Below are positions 1 through 10,733 of a stretch of DNA of 64,000 nt, piece by piece (the first letter of the stretch is position 1; each line of letters starts with the position of its first letter). Both the position numbers and the translations under genes were made by a program. Below the pieces are notes generated by a model. It did not search any database. It saw only the letters and a list, made by a program, of their open reading frames with translations, and was not told the origin of the DNA. Source of the stretch: Rhytidiadelphus loreus (taxonomy: Eukaryota; Streptophyta; Bryopsida; Hypnales; Hylocomiaceae); NCBI GenBank assembly GCA_947034895.1, contig OX344765.1, positions 30,261,001 through 30,325,000 on the forward strand, in the 5' to 3' direction.

Positions 1-498
1 AGCATTAGAAGAGATTTCGGGGTCCAAAGGGCCGTTTCAGGGCTGTTCCCCTGGTAGTGAAAGAACGCCGATGTCAAATTTATTTTTTTTGAAAAAAATA
101 AAAACATAAAAAAATAAATTTTAAGTCCTTAAAATGAGAAACAAAGTTATATTTTATTTATTTATATTTTATTTTCGAAAAAACTGACCTGGCAATGTCT
201 CGGCCATGTCAACACAAGCGGGGAACAACGGGTTTCGGTGGTTCTCAGGGGTGTTTTGAGTTGGGAACTCGGAGCCCTCCCAAAGAGCCAAAACACATGT
301 AATGGTATATTGTTGGTGCAAGCTAGCGCACACTTCTGTCTACAAAGGCCACACTTCCTACAAAGGCGGTAGGTGAGCTATGTCTTCCCTTTGTTTTTTT
401 GTTGCTCTTCAAAGTATTGCAAGCTTTTGATTTTGTCTACATACTAGTGGTGCACTATTGACATACGGAGCTTTGTAAAGACAATAGGGGCATTTCTC
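1..498. other. Intergenic, no gene seen
   Basis: No supported gene. The stretch contains A/T-rich tracts and lies downstream of the C-terminal end of the pogo-like transposase remnant, which runs on the minus strand. It may hold the 3' end of that element, but I see no clear terminal repeat. Confidence 0.5.
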
Positions 499-855
499 TT
501 AGTGGCTTAATGTAGTTCGATCTATAGCTTTAATGTTCTTAGAGCTCCAAAGTTGTTTGTGTTTTCTCTTGGTTGCAACTAGTTCTATCCTTGCCTTCTT
601 GGTTGTTGGCTTCTCTTTCTTCCCCTGTGCTTTCAGAGTTTTGTTTAGCTCCTTCTCTAAATGCCGCCTTTGTCTTTCTTGTGTAACTTCATCCCTTTTG
701 GTGGCTAGGCCTTCTAAGTATTTCATATGGTCCTCTTCAGTGAGTAGAAGTGATTTCTAGTAATCAATCTTAGTTTGCATATGTGGTTTTGAAGATACAA
801 GCAATAATATACGCAGTAGTTGTAGGAAGTTAGTGAATCCATTGTCTAGTGCATC

Positions 856-1009
856 CACTACAAGAAAATGAAGGCATATACGACTTGTCCACTATGACTT
901 CACCCACAAAAATGACTACAAAATAACTATAAAAACAATTGTTTTGCAGTCATTTTTGTATGTGAAGTCATAGTAGACAAGTTGTATATGCTGTCATTTT
1001 CTTGTAGTG
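856..1009. mobile_element. CACTA-type MITE 1 (154 bp)
   Basis: The termini are near-perfect inverted repeats starting CACTACAAGAAAATG and ending CATTTTCTTGTAGTG. The flanks are the 3-bp direct repeat ATC (853-855 and 1010-1012). A CACTA terminus with a 3-bp target duplication is diagnostic of the CACTA/EnSpm superfamily. Most of the element folds on itself, and there is no coding capacity. It sits inside the pogo-like transposase remnant. Confidence 0.93.
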
Positions 1010-1520
1010 ATCATTAATATCTTCTTTGTTTTCATCACTTTGCACTTCTTGACCTTGTTTTTTTGTTGCCACAATCTTCTCATCCTCACCATCTATGTCT
1101 ATGTAGTATTGTGCAAAAATAGCCAAGTTAGTTGGAACCTCATCTAGTATTTCTTGTAGTTCCTATTGTAGAAGTTGATCTTGCTCTTCTACTTCAATTG
1201 GGTTCATTTAGCTTTTAGCAGTACCTTATTCTTCTTGTGGTGATTCATAGGTTGTACTAGGTCCCATTTTGGAGTCGTAGAGTGAGCATTCAGAGGATAG
1301 GTGCCAATACATAGGAAGCCTTGAGTGATGTTCTCTACAGATAATGCTCACCTTAGTGCTCTTGACACCCATTACGCCAGATCCTCTTTTCATAGGTGTT
1401 TGTCCCTTGTGAACCAGAGTCCATTTGTCATAGCATCTAAGAGTTGTAGACAATAAGATGTATATGACAAAATAGTGACCATATTAGTCCCCTATCTGTA
1501 GCTATTTGATGACCTTGATG

Positions 1521-1673
1521 CACTACAAGAAAATGCGAGTATAAATGACTTGTCTACAATGATTGCACCGACAACAATGACTGCAAATTAGTCATTTTGT
1601 AGTCACTTTGAAGTCATTGTTGTCGGTGCAGTCATTGTGGACAAGTCATTTATACCCCCATTTTCTTGTAGTG
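1521..1673. mobile_element. CACTA-type MITE 2 (153 bp)
   Basis: It starts CACTACAAGAAAATG and ends CATTTTCTTGTAGTG, flanked by the 3-bp repeat ATG (1518-1520 and 1674-1676). The two halves are inverted copies of each other over almost the whole length. It shares its termini and the subterminal GACTTGTC-like motif with MITE 1, so both belong to one family. It interrupts the transposase remnant just after the LDGHGSHMT motif. Confidence 0.93.
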
Positions 1674-1932
1674 ATGGTCATGTGAGAGCCATGGCCATCC
1701 AAAATCAGCAAATGTCTATTGATTGTTGAAATGTTATACATCTTTGACAATTGAAATAAAAAATGAAGATTCTATTCCATGAATAATTGATTTGTCATCC
1801 AGGCTTTAATTTTCATGGCTAGTGTAGCATTGCCTTTTTCAGTTTTCTTCAAGAAATTTCTAGTCTTCTTCTTTCCTTTGAAAATGTAGAAATTGGAAAA
1901 TGCTTTGTCCCTTGGCATTGTTATAGGACAAG

Positions 1933-1937
1933 ACAAA
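1933..1937. repeat. Target-site duplication ACAAA, left
   Basis: ACAAA immediately precedes the left LTR and recurs at 7388-7392 immediately after the right LTR. The 5-bp length is typical of LTR retrotransposon insertion. Confidence 0.92.
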
Positions 1938-2381
1938 TCTTGAAGTATTACAGCACAGTCGATAACTCAACACGTGGGTGTACGTGATAGAGCCGTCATA
2001 CTAGCTGGAGTTACAATACAACTCAATAATAGACGTTCTTGCTCACGATCAAGAAGACAAGGTCTGTAAGTATCATGATCAATACGGTGTGGACGTATCA
2101 TGATCAAGCGTAGTGTGTGAATAGAGCACATGTCCTGTGCAGAGGATAAAAGCAGGGAATTAATGTTAGTATCATGTGTGAAGCAATTGGCTGTGTGTGT
2201 GTTCTCTAGCTTTGGTGTCATGTGTATAGGCGATCTAAATACTAAGCATTAGTACATATAGTATGTAAGTGCCTACTTATGGAATATATCGAGATTTGCC
2301 TAATGAACCACGAAGTGATATATTCTTGTGTAACGATGTGTATGCTAACTGACACATTAGTTTAATATTGTTATTTCAATA
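1938..2381 (+). repeat. Left LTR of the copia element
   Basis: This 444-bp copy begins TCTTGAAGTATTACAG and ends TTGTTATTTCAATA. It matches the right LTR with seven single-base differences and no indels. The boundaries are set by the flanking ACAAA duplication and by the purine tract before the right LTR. The usual TG...CA termini lie 3 bp inside these ends. The sequence just after it (2382-2400, GGTTATGGGCCC...) should be the primer-binding site. I did not recognise the common plant initiator-Met motif there. Confidence 0.95.
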
Positions 2382-2502
2382 GGTTATGGGCCCACTATGC
2401 TGTCTTTTATGCTGCGTTTCCTCTGACTGATTGTCAACGAATCTTGGGAGTTGTCAATCACTATAGCAATTGTAGTAGTTTAAGTACCAGCCTTAACCTG
2501 CT

Positions 2503-3125
2503 ATGACCGAGAGTAGTCGCGAGCAGGCAGGATACATCTCTCGTTTTAAAGGATCCAATTTTCACATATGGAAGTTTCAGATCCGTGCGATCCTTTTGGG
2601 AAAAGATCTTATGGACGTAGTAGATGGCACCGAGGCCAAACCTGCAGAAACAACATCTGTAGAAGACAAACTAGCATGGAAGAAGCGAGATAATGCTGCA
2701 TATAGCCTTCTGACTCAAGCATTAGATGAGCTGATCCTACCCCATATTATGAGTTGCATCACATCTAAAGAGGTCTGGGACACTCTTAAATTGTATTATG
2801 AGCAAAATGCTTTTGAAAATGTCTACAACTTACAACAAGATTTTTACAAATGCTCAATGACTGAAGAAGAGAGTGTGGCTAGTTTTTTTGGTCGTCTCCA
2901 GTTGATTGTCACTCAGTTAGAGAGTCGCGGTGACAAGACTTTTAATGAATAGGCAGTTGTGTCCAAAATTTTGTGTAACCTTCCCAGCTCGTTCGACATG
3001 CTTATTCCCGCATGGAGGATGCAACCAGATGCGTCCAAAACACTCACCAATTTGACTCTTTAACTTCTGCAGACTGAGGGTACACTTAAAACTCGTGCAG
3101 ATTCAAGTGTTGCTACAGCTGCCGC
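2503..3125 (+). pseudogene. Copia gag, N-terminal part, broken by two stops
   Basis: This is the start of the single copia polyprotein frame. It reads as a plant copia Gag (retrotran_gag/UBN2 type): FKGSNFHIWKFQIRAIL near the start, then DKLAWKKRDNAAYSLL, then a segment like SKEVWDTLKLYYEQN. The Gag shell packages the element RNA in the cytoplasm. Frame 1 stops at 2950 (TAG) and again at 3061 (TAA), with Gag-like sequence continuing in the same frame on both sides. The stops are therefore mutations in a once-open frame. The start at 2503 is the first ATG after the LTR leader. Confidence 0.9.
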
Positions 3126-3138
3126 ATATGCTGCATCA

Positions 3139-3729
3139 GTGAACGGGAAGAAGTCAGTCTACACTACAGAAGAACGTGTTGCACGACGCAAGGACATTGA
3201 TGAGCGCAAGAGGACCAGTTCTTGCTGGAAGTGTGGCATTGAGGGACACTGGGGGCAAGAGTGTATTGCATCTGATGAAGCAATCAAGCAACATCAAGAA
3301 TCTCAAGCTGCCAAGAAGGACCCAAGTGGAAAAGGCAAGTACCGAGGCTACAAAGCTTACATAACTACCATTGGCCAGAGCAATTGCGATGCTCTTGAAT
3401 CCAAGTTTTGGTACGTGGATAGTGGGTGCACAAACCATATGACTGAAACCCGCTCCTTCTTCTCTACGTATAAGGACATATCGATGGAGCATCGTCTAGT
3501 ACAAGGCATTGGAGGAGTAATGTTACAAGCTGTTGGGATTGGTGACATTATCATCAAGATAAAACAAGCGGAAGGATATACATTTGGGATACTAAAAGGA
3601 GTTGTGCATGTCCCACACCTCCGCCGGAACTTGTTTTCTTCATTTGTTGCGGCTCAGAAGAAACTCTATACTCTCCACACGGACACTGGTTGCCACTTGC
3701 TTGACAACGGAAAGTCGGAAACGTGGTGA
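3139..3729 (+). pseudogene. Copia nucleocapsid zinc knuckle and protease
   Basis: Same frame as the upstream Gag. A CCHC zinc knuckle CWKCGIEGHWGQEC (3223-3264) binds element RNA. It is followed about 50 codons later by the aspartic protease active site WYVDSGCTNHMT, with the catalytic Asp codon at 3418-3420. The downstream part has the usual protease continuation (GIGGVMLQAVGIGDI). The frame ends at a TGA at 3727 just where the next domain opens in frame 3. One base was probably lost around 3721-3722, since sense continues directly in the other frame. Confidence 0.92.
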
Positions 3730-4754
3730 TGACCGGGACTATCCACAATCGCTTGTATCATATGGAGTTTGAAGCTGTACCGCTTGAAGAAACAAGTACT
3801 ACACTGACGGCTAGTACATTCGGCATTTCAACCGTTGCAGACAGTCGACAGTCCCTCGAGGTATGGCATCAACGTTTTTCACATGTCAGTCATGCAACAA
3901 TTCAGCTCATGGTTGCACAAGACTTAGTAGATGGTTTGATTCTTCAGAATAAGGATCATAAATTCTGTCTAGGTTGTGTCTACGGGAAGCAACATAGAAA
4001 TGTGTTCCCGCATAGTGAGCATAGGCTACGCTCAGAAACACCTGGAGATTTGGTGCACACGGATCTATGTGGCCCCATGCATGTGGCCTCAGTTGGAGGT
4101 GCTTTATATATTTGCTTGTTCAAAGATGACTCGTCAGGTTTCAGAGTGATTAGCTGTCTCAAGTCAAAAATTGAAACGCTCCAAGCCTTCCAACGCTTTC
4201 TTGCTCAACTGAAGCGTGAGACTGGCCACACAGTAAAGGTGCTTCGAAGCGATCGTGGCACGGAATACACCAGCAGAGCATTCGTTGAGTTTCTTGAAAA
4301 AGAACACATCCATCAAGAGTTAACTGTCCCATATAGTCCAGAGCAGAATGGTGCAGCCGAGAGAGAAAATCGGACCATTGTCGAAGCAGTCCGGACGATG
4401 TTACATACAGCTCGTGTCCATGTCAAATTTTGGGCCGAGGCAGCTCATACAGCAATCTACACGCTCAATCGGACTGCAACTCGCACGCTCACTAGAAGCA
4501 CACCGTATGAAAAGTGGTACAACATCAAACCCTAAGTTGCACATTTGCGGATATTTGGATCAGATGCATATGTGCATATTCCCAAAAATTTACGGAAAAA
4601 GCTCTCTGCTAAGAGTCGGAAGGGGGTTTTCATGGGCTACTCTATGACTAGTAAAGGGTATAGAGTTTGGGTAAATGAACTCAGGAGAATTGAGGAGAGT
4701 CGTGACGTGATTTTTTATGAGGATCCTAGCAATACAGAAACTAGTGGGAGCTAG
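3723..4754 (+). pseudogene. Copia integrase, one internal stop
   Basis: The zinc-binding HHCC segment is visible as WHQRFSHVSH followed by KFCLGCVYGKQ. The catalytic core shows HTDLCGPM (first Asp), RSDRGTEYTSRAF (second Asp) and the Glu region QNGAAERENRTIVEA. The core is followed by the copia GKxxxG-like stretch LRIFGSDAYVHIPK and GVFMGYSMTSKGYRVW. A TAA at 4533 interrupts the frame between the core and this C-terminal part, and a TAG at 4752 ends it. Integrase inserts the element cDNA in the nucleus. All three acidic catalytic positions appear intact, so inactivation is by stops only. Confidence 0.93.
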
Positions 4755-4943
4755 ATCAATTCTACACAATGGCTACGAATTGCTAGAAAATCAGTACCTG
4801 CCTTTGCTCCAATCGATCCACCTCCACCACTTGCACAACAACGACCAGAAGTTCAAGTGCCACAGAATTTGCTAGTACTGCGAGTGGGAGTACCACCCAT
4901 CCCTGGAATACCGATTCAACTTCATCCAGGTTCGTAGGATGTC

Positions 4944-6848
4944 TTGAATAGTCCAGTTGTTCCTAGTGTTACAACTAGTGGCTCAGAAGATGCTATATTG
5001 TTACCACAAATTGGTCTTGATTTAATGGCCGAATCAAGTGACTATGAATCTGAACGTCTTACTGATGAAGTACGCGATGAAAGGGCTTTGGCTGAGGCAT
5101 CGGAAGCTTTAGTCACATGGCAGCATGAGCCAACCTCCGCAACTGATGTTCGAAATCCGTCAATTGATGCTAAGCCAACCATGTCAATTCTCCCTGTGGC
5201 TCCGATCTCGGGCGTTGAACCAACACCTGAAGCTGCTCCAACAAGTGGAGCTCGTCAACGACAACCTCCACTGCGTTTTGGGGAATGGATCTATCCAACA
5301 AACCGCAACTCGTATTCATGTGCAGCGGTAATGAATGAGCTCCCGGAGGAACCAGAGACCTTCGAAGAAGCGATGCAATCGCCCCAAAAGGATGAATGGC
5401 TCGTTGCAATGAAGAAAGAATATCAGTCACTCATGGAGAATGACACTTGGGTCATCAAAGATCTACCATCTGGGCAACAGACTGTGAAAAACAAGTGGGT
5501 TTTCAAGCTAAAACTTAGCGCAGATGGAAAAGTCGATTGTTATAAAGCCAGACTGTGTGCTAAGGGTTTTACTCAACAAGCAGGGGTGGACTATAAAGAA
5601 ACCTATAGTCCAGTCGTCAAAATGGACTCTATCAGGGCCATTCTCTCCATAGCAGCCGTTGAAGATCTCAACATTCAACAATTTGACGTACGCACAACTT
5701 TTCTATATGGCGAGTTGGATGAAACCATCTATATGGAGCAACCTCTAGGTTTTCACGTCCCTGGTGGAGTATGTCACCTAAAGAAAGCCCTTTACGGACT
5801 AAAACAATCTCCACGAGTATGGAATAAGAAGTTCGATGCCTTTCTGCAAAGGTATGATCTCGTTGTTTCTACTGCTGACTGTTGCGTGTACGTAAACAAA
5901 CAAGACCCCAAGCTTATTATTTGCATTTGGGTCGATGATGGCATTGTTGTTAGCACGCTCTATAACTGTATTACGAGCATTTTGAGTTATATGAAGGGCG
6001 CATTCCGCATAACCGAAGGACTTGCCGAAGTTTACGTAGGCTTGCAGATCACACGAGACAGAGCCCGACGTCTCATCCACCTAGACCAGCGCTGCTACCT
6101 TGAGAGAATGTTAAAACGATTTGGTCACAAATTTTGTAACCCTGTGGCAGTTCCAGTAGACCCCAACAGTGCTGCTCAGCTAGTACTTCGTCAAACCTCA
6201 ACAACCATTGATCCAGTTGAAAATTATCCATATAGAGAATGTGTTGGTTGTCTCCAATGGGCTTCCATTGGCACCCGATTTGACATAACATATGCTGTGA
6301 GTAATGTAGCTCGGTTCAGTAGCTGTCCCAAAAGCTCCCATGTGGGTGCTGTCAAGAGAATTCTCAAATATATCAAGGGTACAATCGGCCACCAAATCAC
6401 GTATGGAAGGAGCGATGTTCTTCATCAACTCATGGCATACTGTGATGTTGATTTTGCATCTGATCTTGACGACAGGAACTCTCGATCTGGTTTTATTTTG
6501 ATGATGAACAATGGTCCGATTGTGTGGGGGAGTTGAAAGCAAACTTGTACATCCATAAGTACAACCGAATCTGAATATGTGGCAGCCTGCTTGGCTACGC
6601 AAGAGCTCCTATGGATGCGACGACTCTTGGCCAGCATTCGTTCACCGCAGCAAGTACCGACGACGTTATTTTGTGACAATCAAGCGGTTGTACGACTCAT
6701 TGTTAATCCCATTTTTCACCAGAGAACCAAGCACATTGACATTAAGTACCACAAGACTCGCGATGCTCAGCATGATGAAGAAATTATGATCACTCATATT
6801 TCAAGTGACGACCAACTTGCAGATCTGTTAACGAAACCCCTTGCATGA
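4944..6848 (+). pseudogene. Copia reverse transcriptase and RNase H
   Basis: Frame 3 continues after a TAG at 4935. After a Pro-rich linker the reverse transcriptase begins near NKWVFKLKLSADGKV. It includes KARLCAKGFTQQAGVDYKET, FDVRTTFLYGELDE (first catalytic Asp) and ALYGLKQSPRVW. The catalytic pair lies in IWVDDGIVV, where most copia elements have YVDD. RNase H follows (AYCDVDFASD, SEYVAACLATQELLW, FCDNQAVVRL, RTKHIDIKYH), ending in the standard LLTKPLA and a natural TGA at 6846. A TGA at 6534 splits RNase H, most simply a Trp codon change in the usual SWKSK-type motif. Confidence 0.95.
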
Positions 6849-6934
6849 GATCGCTTCAATCGCCTCCGAAGTTTAGGCGGCATGACTAACGCACTGTGTT
6901 GAAGTGGGAGTACGTGTTGAGTCATCACAGTGCT

Positions 6935-6943
6935 GAGTGGGAG
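6935..6943 (+). promoter_or_regulatory. Polypurine tract for plus-strand priming
   Basis: GAGTGGGAG sits directly against the first base of the right LTR, the place and composition expected for the plus-strand primer. Together with the duplicated ACAAA it fixes the LTR start at TCTTGAAG. Confidence 0.75.
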
Positions 6944-7387
6944 TCTTGAAGTATTACAGCACAGTTGATAACTCAACACGTGGGTGTACGTGATAGAGCC
7001 GTCATACTAGCTGGAGTTACAATACAACTCAGTAATAGACGTTCTTGCTCACGATCAAGAAGACAAGGTCTGTAAGTATCATGATCAGTACGGTGTGGAC
7101 GTATCATGATCAAGCGTAGTGTGTGAATAGAGCACATGTCCTGTGCAAAGGATAAAAACAGGGAATTAATGTTAGTATCGTGTGTGAAGCAATTGGCTGT
7201 GTGTGTGTTCTCTAGCTTTGGTGTCATGTGTATAGGCGATCTAAATACTAAGCATTAGTACATATAGTATGTAAGTGCCTACTTATGGAATATATCGAGA
7301 TTTGCCTAATGAACCACGAAGTGATATATTCTTGTGTAACGATGTGTATGCTAACTGACACATTAGTTTAGTATTGTTATTTCAATA
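6944..7387 (+). repeat. Right LTR of the copia element
   Basis: This 444-bp partner of 1938-2381 is followed by the ACAAA duplication at 7388-7392. The seven differences from the left LTR are all C/T or A/G. Short ORF-like readings present in both LTRs are not genes. Confidence 0.95.
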
Positions 7388-7727
7388 ACAAAGACCCATT
7401 TCCTACTATCAAAAATCACTTTTTGCACATTCTTTGATTCCTTCTTAGCAATGATATATGCCCCACTATCTCCGCCTACTTGAACATTCCTCTTGTCATA
7501 GTTCTAGATCTGATGTGCTTCATATTTGTTCTTGTTGTAAAATATTTGTAGATTTTCATAAAATGATGCCACTACCTTTGGATATAGGTTTCTAGCCTAG
7601 TTTTGGTCCAACGCGTAGGAGTTCCTAAGAGTTAATTCTAGATGCATTCTTCTAAAGCATTTCATCCAACTAGGGCCTAGCACTTTGTCTCTGAAAAGAA
7701 TGACCATGGCTTAGATGAGTATGCCAA

Positions 7728-7945
7728 TACTATAAGAAACTTGCATTTTAAGTGACGTTTTGTAATTTTTTGAAACGGATTTTAGGCGATGTCCAATGCA
7801 ATAAGCCCATGTTTTTATGTCAACAATACATTCAACATAAAATTAGTGTTGACATAAAAACATGAGTTTGTTGCAATGGACGTCACCTAAATTCCATTTT
7901 TAAAAAATTACAAAACGTCTCCTAAAATGTAAGTTTTTTCTAGTG
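7728..7945. mobile_element. CACTA-type MITE 3 (218 bp)
   Basis: The left end TACTATAAGAAACTTGC and right end GTTTTTTCTAGTG are inverted copies (the first base is C in the right arm). They are flanked by the 3-bp duplication CAA (7725-7727 and 7946-7948). The arms pair over most of the element, for example TTTTGTAATTTTTT with its complement near 7900. It is a different subfamily from MITEs 1 and 2 (ACTATAAGAAAC versus ACTACAAGAAAA). It lies between the helix-turn-helix and the catalytic part of the transposase remnant. Confidence 0.88.
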
Positions 7946-8571
7946 CAACTTTCTCTCGGAGTTGATCCATTGTGAGAGGAAAATCCAAGTCCTTCATTTT
8001 CATGACATACTATACTAACTGCTCTTCCTCTACATTTGTAAGCGTCCCCTTCTTTCTCTACAAAGTTATGCCATACATGTAGCCACACAAAGTTGATGAT
8101 GGTATACCATTTTTCCTTGCAGTAGTGTATACTAGTATGCCATCATCCACAACTGCTAATGATTTTTTTAGTTCCCTATCAATCCAATTATCATTGACTT
8201 TGGTTTTCTATTTTCTTGAAAGTTGGCTTCTTGCAGGGGTATTGTATAGATGTGAAACGCCTTGAGCAGACATATATATCTAGTAGTAATTGGCTCTACT
8301 GCTCCACTTTGGTGTCGCTTGGCCTTCTTTTGTTCCATCCACATGTCTTTTGAAGACTTGGGACCCCTTGATGTCGCTTAGCCGCATCTCTACTATTGCC
8401 TACCCTCGTAGTATGTTGTAGATAGGTGTGTAGGCTTAAATGCCGCAATGCAAGTGGTTGTGGATTTGTGATCACATTATTGCCATGCTACATAGGCCCC
8501 ACACCTCCCATGTCATCCACCGTCTCTATCCAGGCCCATTATTACAACCCATTTGTGCGCATTGTGTGGAC

Positions 8572-8892
8572 TTATGCTACTATGGGAACTCGGCTTCTCT
8601 TCCATCCAACTAGTTTGAAATGTTGAGGATGTTCTTCATCCGAACCCACCTCCGTGCCCACCTCATATACATTGTCTTTGACTTCTAGCAATGCGTCCAT
8701 GGCATACAACTTTTGAAAGCATTCTATCTCCTTCTACCTTTTTGCCTAGTCAAATAATGCTTGGATATTTTGATCTTCAGAATCATCACTGTCATCTACA
8801 TAGTTATTTTCAAAACTGTAGTGTTGTAGCCAACTCTCTTCCACGCTTTCCTCGTCACAATTATTGCCTATTGTCATTGTCGTGGCATTCAT
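8572..8892 (-). pseudogene. Acidic ORF remnant with two stops, unknown
   Basis: Reading from an ATG at 8892 on the minus strand gives about 105 sensible codons up to a TAA at 8574, broken by two TAG codons near 8748 and 8736. The N-terminal half is very acidic (YVDDSDDSEDQ). The second half reads FQKLYAMDALLEVKDN and then VGSDEEHPQHFKL. I do not recognise the family. It lies just upstream of the pogo-like transposase remnant on the same strand, so it may be a leading part of that element or another lost gene. Confidence 0.35.
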
Positions 8893-10733
8893 GTTCTCGA
8901 ATTTCAAACAAACGCCGCCTAAACAAATTTTGTTGGTTTATGAAACTACCACATTCAAACACTTCCAGTTGGTACAAACTTTTGGCTAGCCTTCACTGAA
9001 TTCATGTGGACTTGGTGATCATACCTTTCCTATCAAGTTGCAAAACATTTTGTCTAGCACGTCCTGAAAGTCTACATGATTAATAGGTTTTTGTGGAAAT
9101 AGTACTTTATTCATGCATGAAGTCATATTCGTTAGTATATTTTTTGTTGTTTGGAGGAAGTTTTGAAAGTGATGGCCATTTTCTTTAAAATATAGACGTC
9201 AACATTCATAAGAAGTGTACAATTGTCATTTAATTCAATAGAGATGGCTCTCAATTTATAGTGTGACACTTTTATATTGTATTCATGGATATTCCTCAAT
9301 CACTACACACTGCCCATTAGTACAAGTAATGCTATTTTATACTCATGCCATAAATTACACACTTCTCAATAAAAAGCATTTTCACCAGTTCCAAAAATGA
9401 CATCAACAACATTCTAAAACCACACGACAAATCACATTTGTCGACCGTACATAATTTTTGGCAATTTAGAAATGCCTTGGCATTGTTCTTAGCTCCCCTA
9501 TACATGCAGAAATTACTGAGTAGTCAGAATTTGAGTAGACTATCATAGCTAGTTTGTGCAAAAAATGAGATAAAATCAAGCCATGACGAGCTACAAATGA
9601 CATGAAAATATTACACCCTAAGCTCGCCCACCACAAAAATGGTGCAATAGACGTTTTTGGATTGACTTGTTACGGATGGTAGTCATCCACTAAATAATTC
9701 GTCATTCATTGATGATTGGATGTGGCAAAAAAGGATCTTTTGCTATTGAATTCATAAGAAAATACTATAGTATAATTGTATAGTTACAATGAATTGTCAC
9801 AAATTACTATGAAATACCTTGGACTTAGTGTTAGATTTTGAAATAGATTTCAATACTATCTATATTTAACATCTAAATTGAAACCCTACTCATCCATTTG
9901 GATTCTATTGTAGTGGGATTTTGTCAACTCCCTACATAGTTCCTGACATGGTTGCAATGGTAATCCAAAAGCATTCCTTCAAATTGCATAGAAGTGTTCA
10001 TTGAAATTATAAAATTGTGAGTTTCTACACTCAAAGTGTCCTAATGCAATCTTTCACAATTTTTAGTACATGCTACAATGTGTGATTGGACCAAAAGTAG
10101 GGGTCTCAAACTCTTAATTGGGTTAGAGGCGATTTTGGGTCTATGTACCTTAGAATCATAATTAGATAGTATTCCACTCCCAAACATTATTTTGAAGTTT
10201 AGACAATCAAAAGTAGACTATGTGGCTAGCATAGACATCAACATGTCTTCCAAAAAATCATCCAATTTCCATTGTGAAACTTAAAATATCCTTGTCATTC
10301 AATAAGAAACAAATCGGCAACTACATCCTTCAAGGTTTAATGACAAGTTTCTATACCAAGAGTCCTAGAATAGACCTCTAAGCATTTGGAATATTAAATA
10401 AAACAAAAGAGATCCAAACAGAAAGGAACATATACTCAACAACAATTAGAGGAATAAACATCATTGTATTTTATGCCACCTTGAACTTCCCATATAATAA
10501 ACTCCTTCCAATTTCAAATGTATGTACAAGATTCTTATAAGTTTCTAAGTATAGGACAATCACCAAGGTAGAAGGAATTCTAAAAATAAACAGGATAATG
10601 AGGAAGGTAAAGCCCAATCAATGAGGAATGCCTATTTATTTTAAGAATTCCCAACAACAAGAAGATTGCCCGACTTAAACACCCATCTAAAAATGGATGA
10701 AATATGCAATCGATGAATGAAAAATCCATAAAT
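8893..10733. other. Intergenic, no gene seen
   Basis: AT-rich sequence with no recognisable coding motif on either strand and no clear terminal repeats. Probably old, unidentifiable repeat material. Confidence 0.5.

Larger units (their letters stand above)
1938..7387 (+). mobile_element. Ty1-copia LTR retrotransposon, full-length but inactivated
   Basis: The element is 5,450 bp with two 444-bp LTRs (1938-2381 and 6944-7387) and the target duplication ACAAA. The internal order is gag, protease, integrase, reverse transcriptase, RNase H, which defines Copia. Coding runs in frame 1 (2503 to about 3722) and then frame 3 (about 3723-6848). The frame change near 3721 looks like a one-base loss. 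In-frame stops lie at 2950, 3061, 4533, 4752, 4935 and 6534, so no full polyprotein can be made. A purine-rich tract (6935-6943) abuts the right LTR. The LTRs differ at seven sites (about 1.6%), all transitions, so the insertion is fairly young. It landed in the pogo-like transposase remnant. Confidence 0.97.
499..8200 (-). pseudogene. Pogo/Tigger-like DDE transposase remnant, split by four insertions
   Basis: Read on the minus strand, after skipping the four insertions, this is a degraded CENP-B/pogo-type transposase. The N-terminal part (about 8190-7950) has a psq-type helix-turn-helix reading NWIDRELKKSLAVVDDG, then GIPSSTL and, further on, LDFPLTMDQLREKV. The middle (about 7560-7393) reads VASFYENLQ, then VQVGGDSGAYIIAKKESKN and SRKWVFV. 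Across the copia insertion the catalytic region continues (1932-1674) with NFYIFKGK, WMTNQLFME and LLILDGHGSHMT, where the Asp is the expected second catalytic acidic residue. After the next MITE come YDKWTLVHKG (about 1437-1408) and PSTTYESPQEE. The end (726-499) is Lys/Arg-rich, as in this family. Several frame changes and in-frame stops, including a TAG inside the WMTNQLFME region, show it is dead. The domains are read by eye from family knowledge. The class (DDE_1-like) is fairly sure, the exact clade is not. Confidence 0.72.

Noticed and set aside
1967..2221. 84-codon minus-strand ORF, repeated at 6973-7227
   Set aside because: It lies wholly inside both LTRs of the copia element and has no motif. 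It is an LTR shadow.
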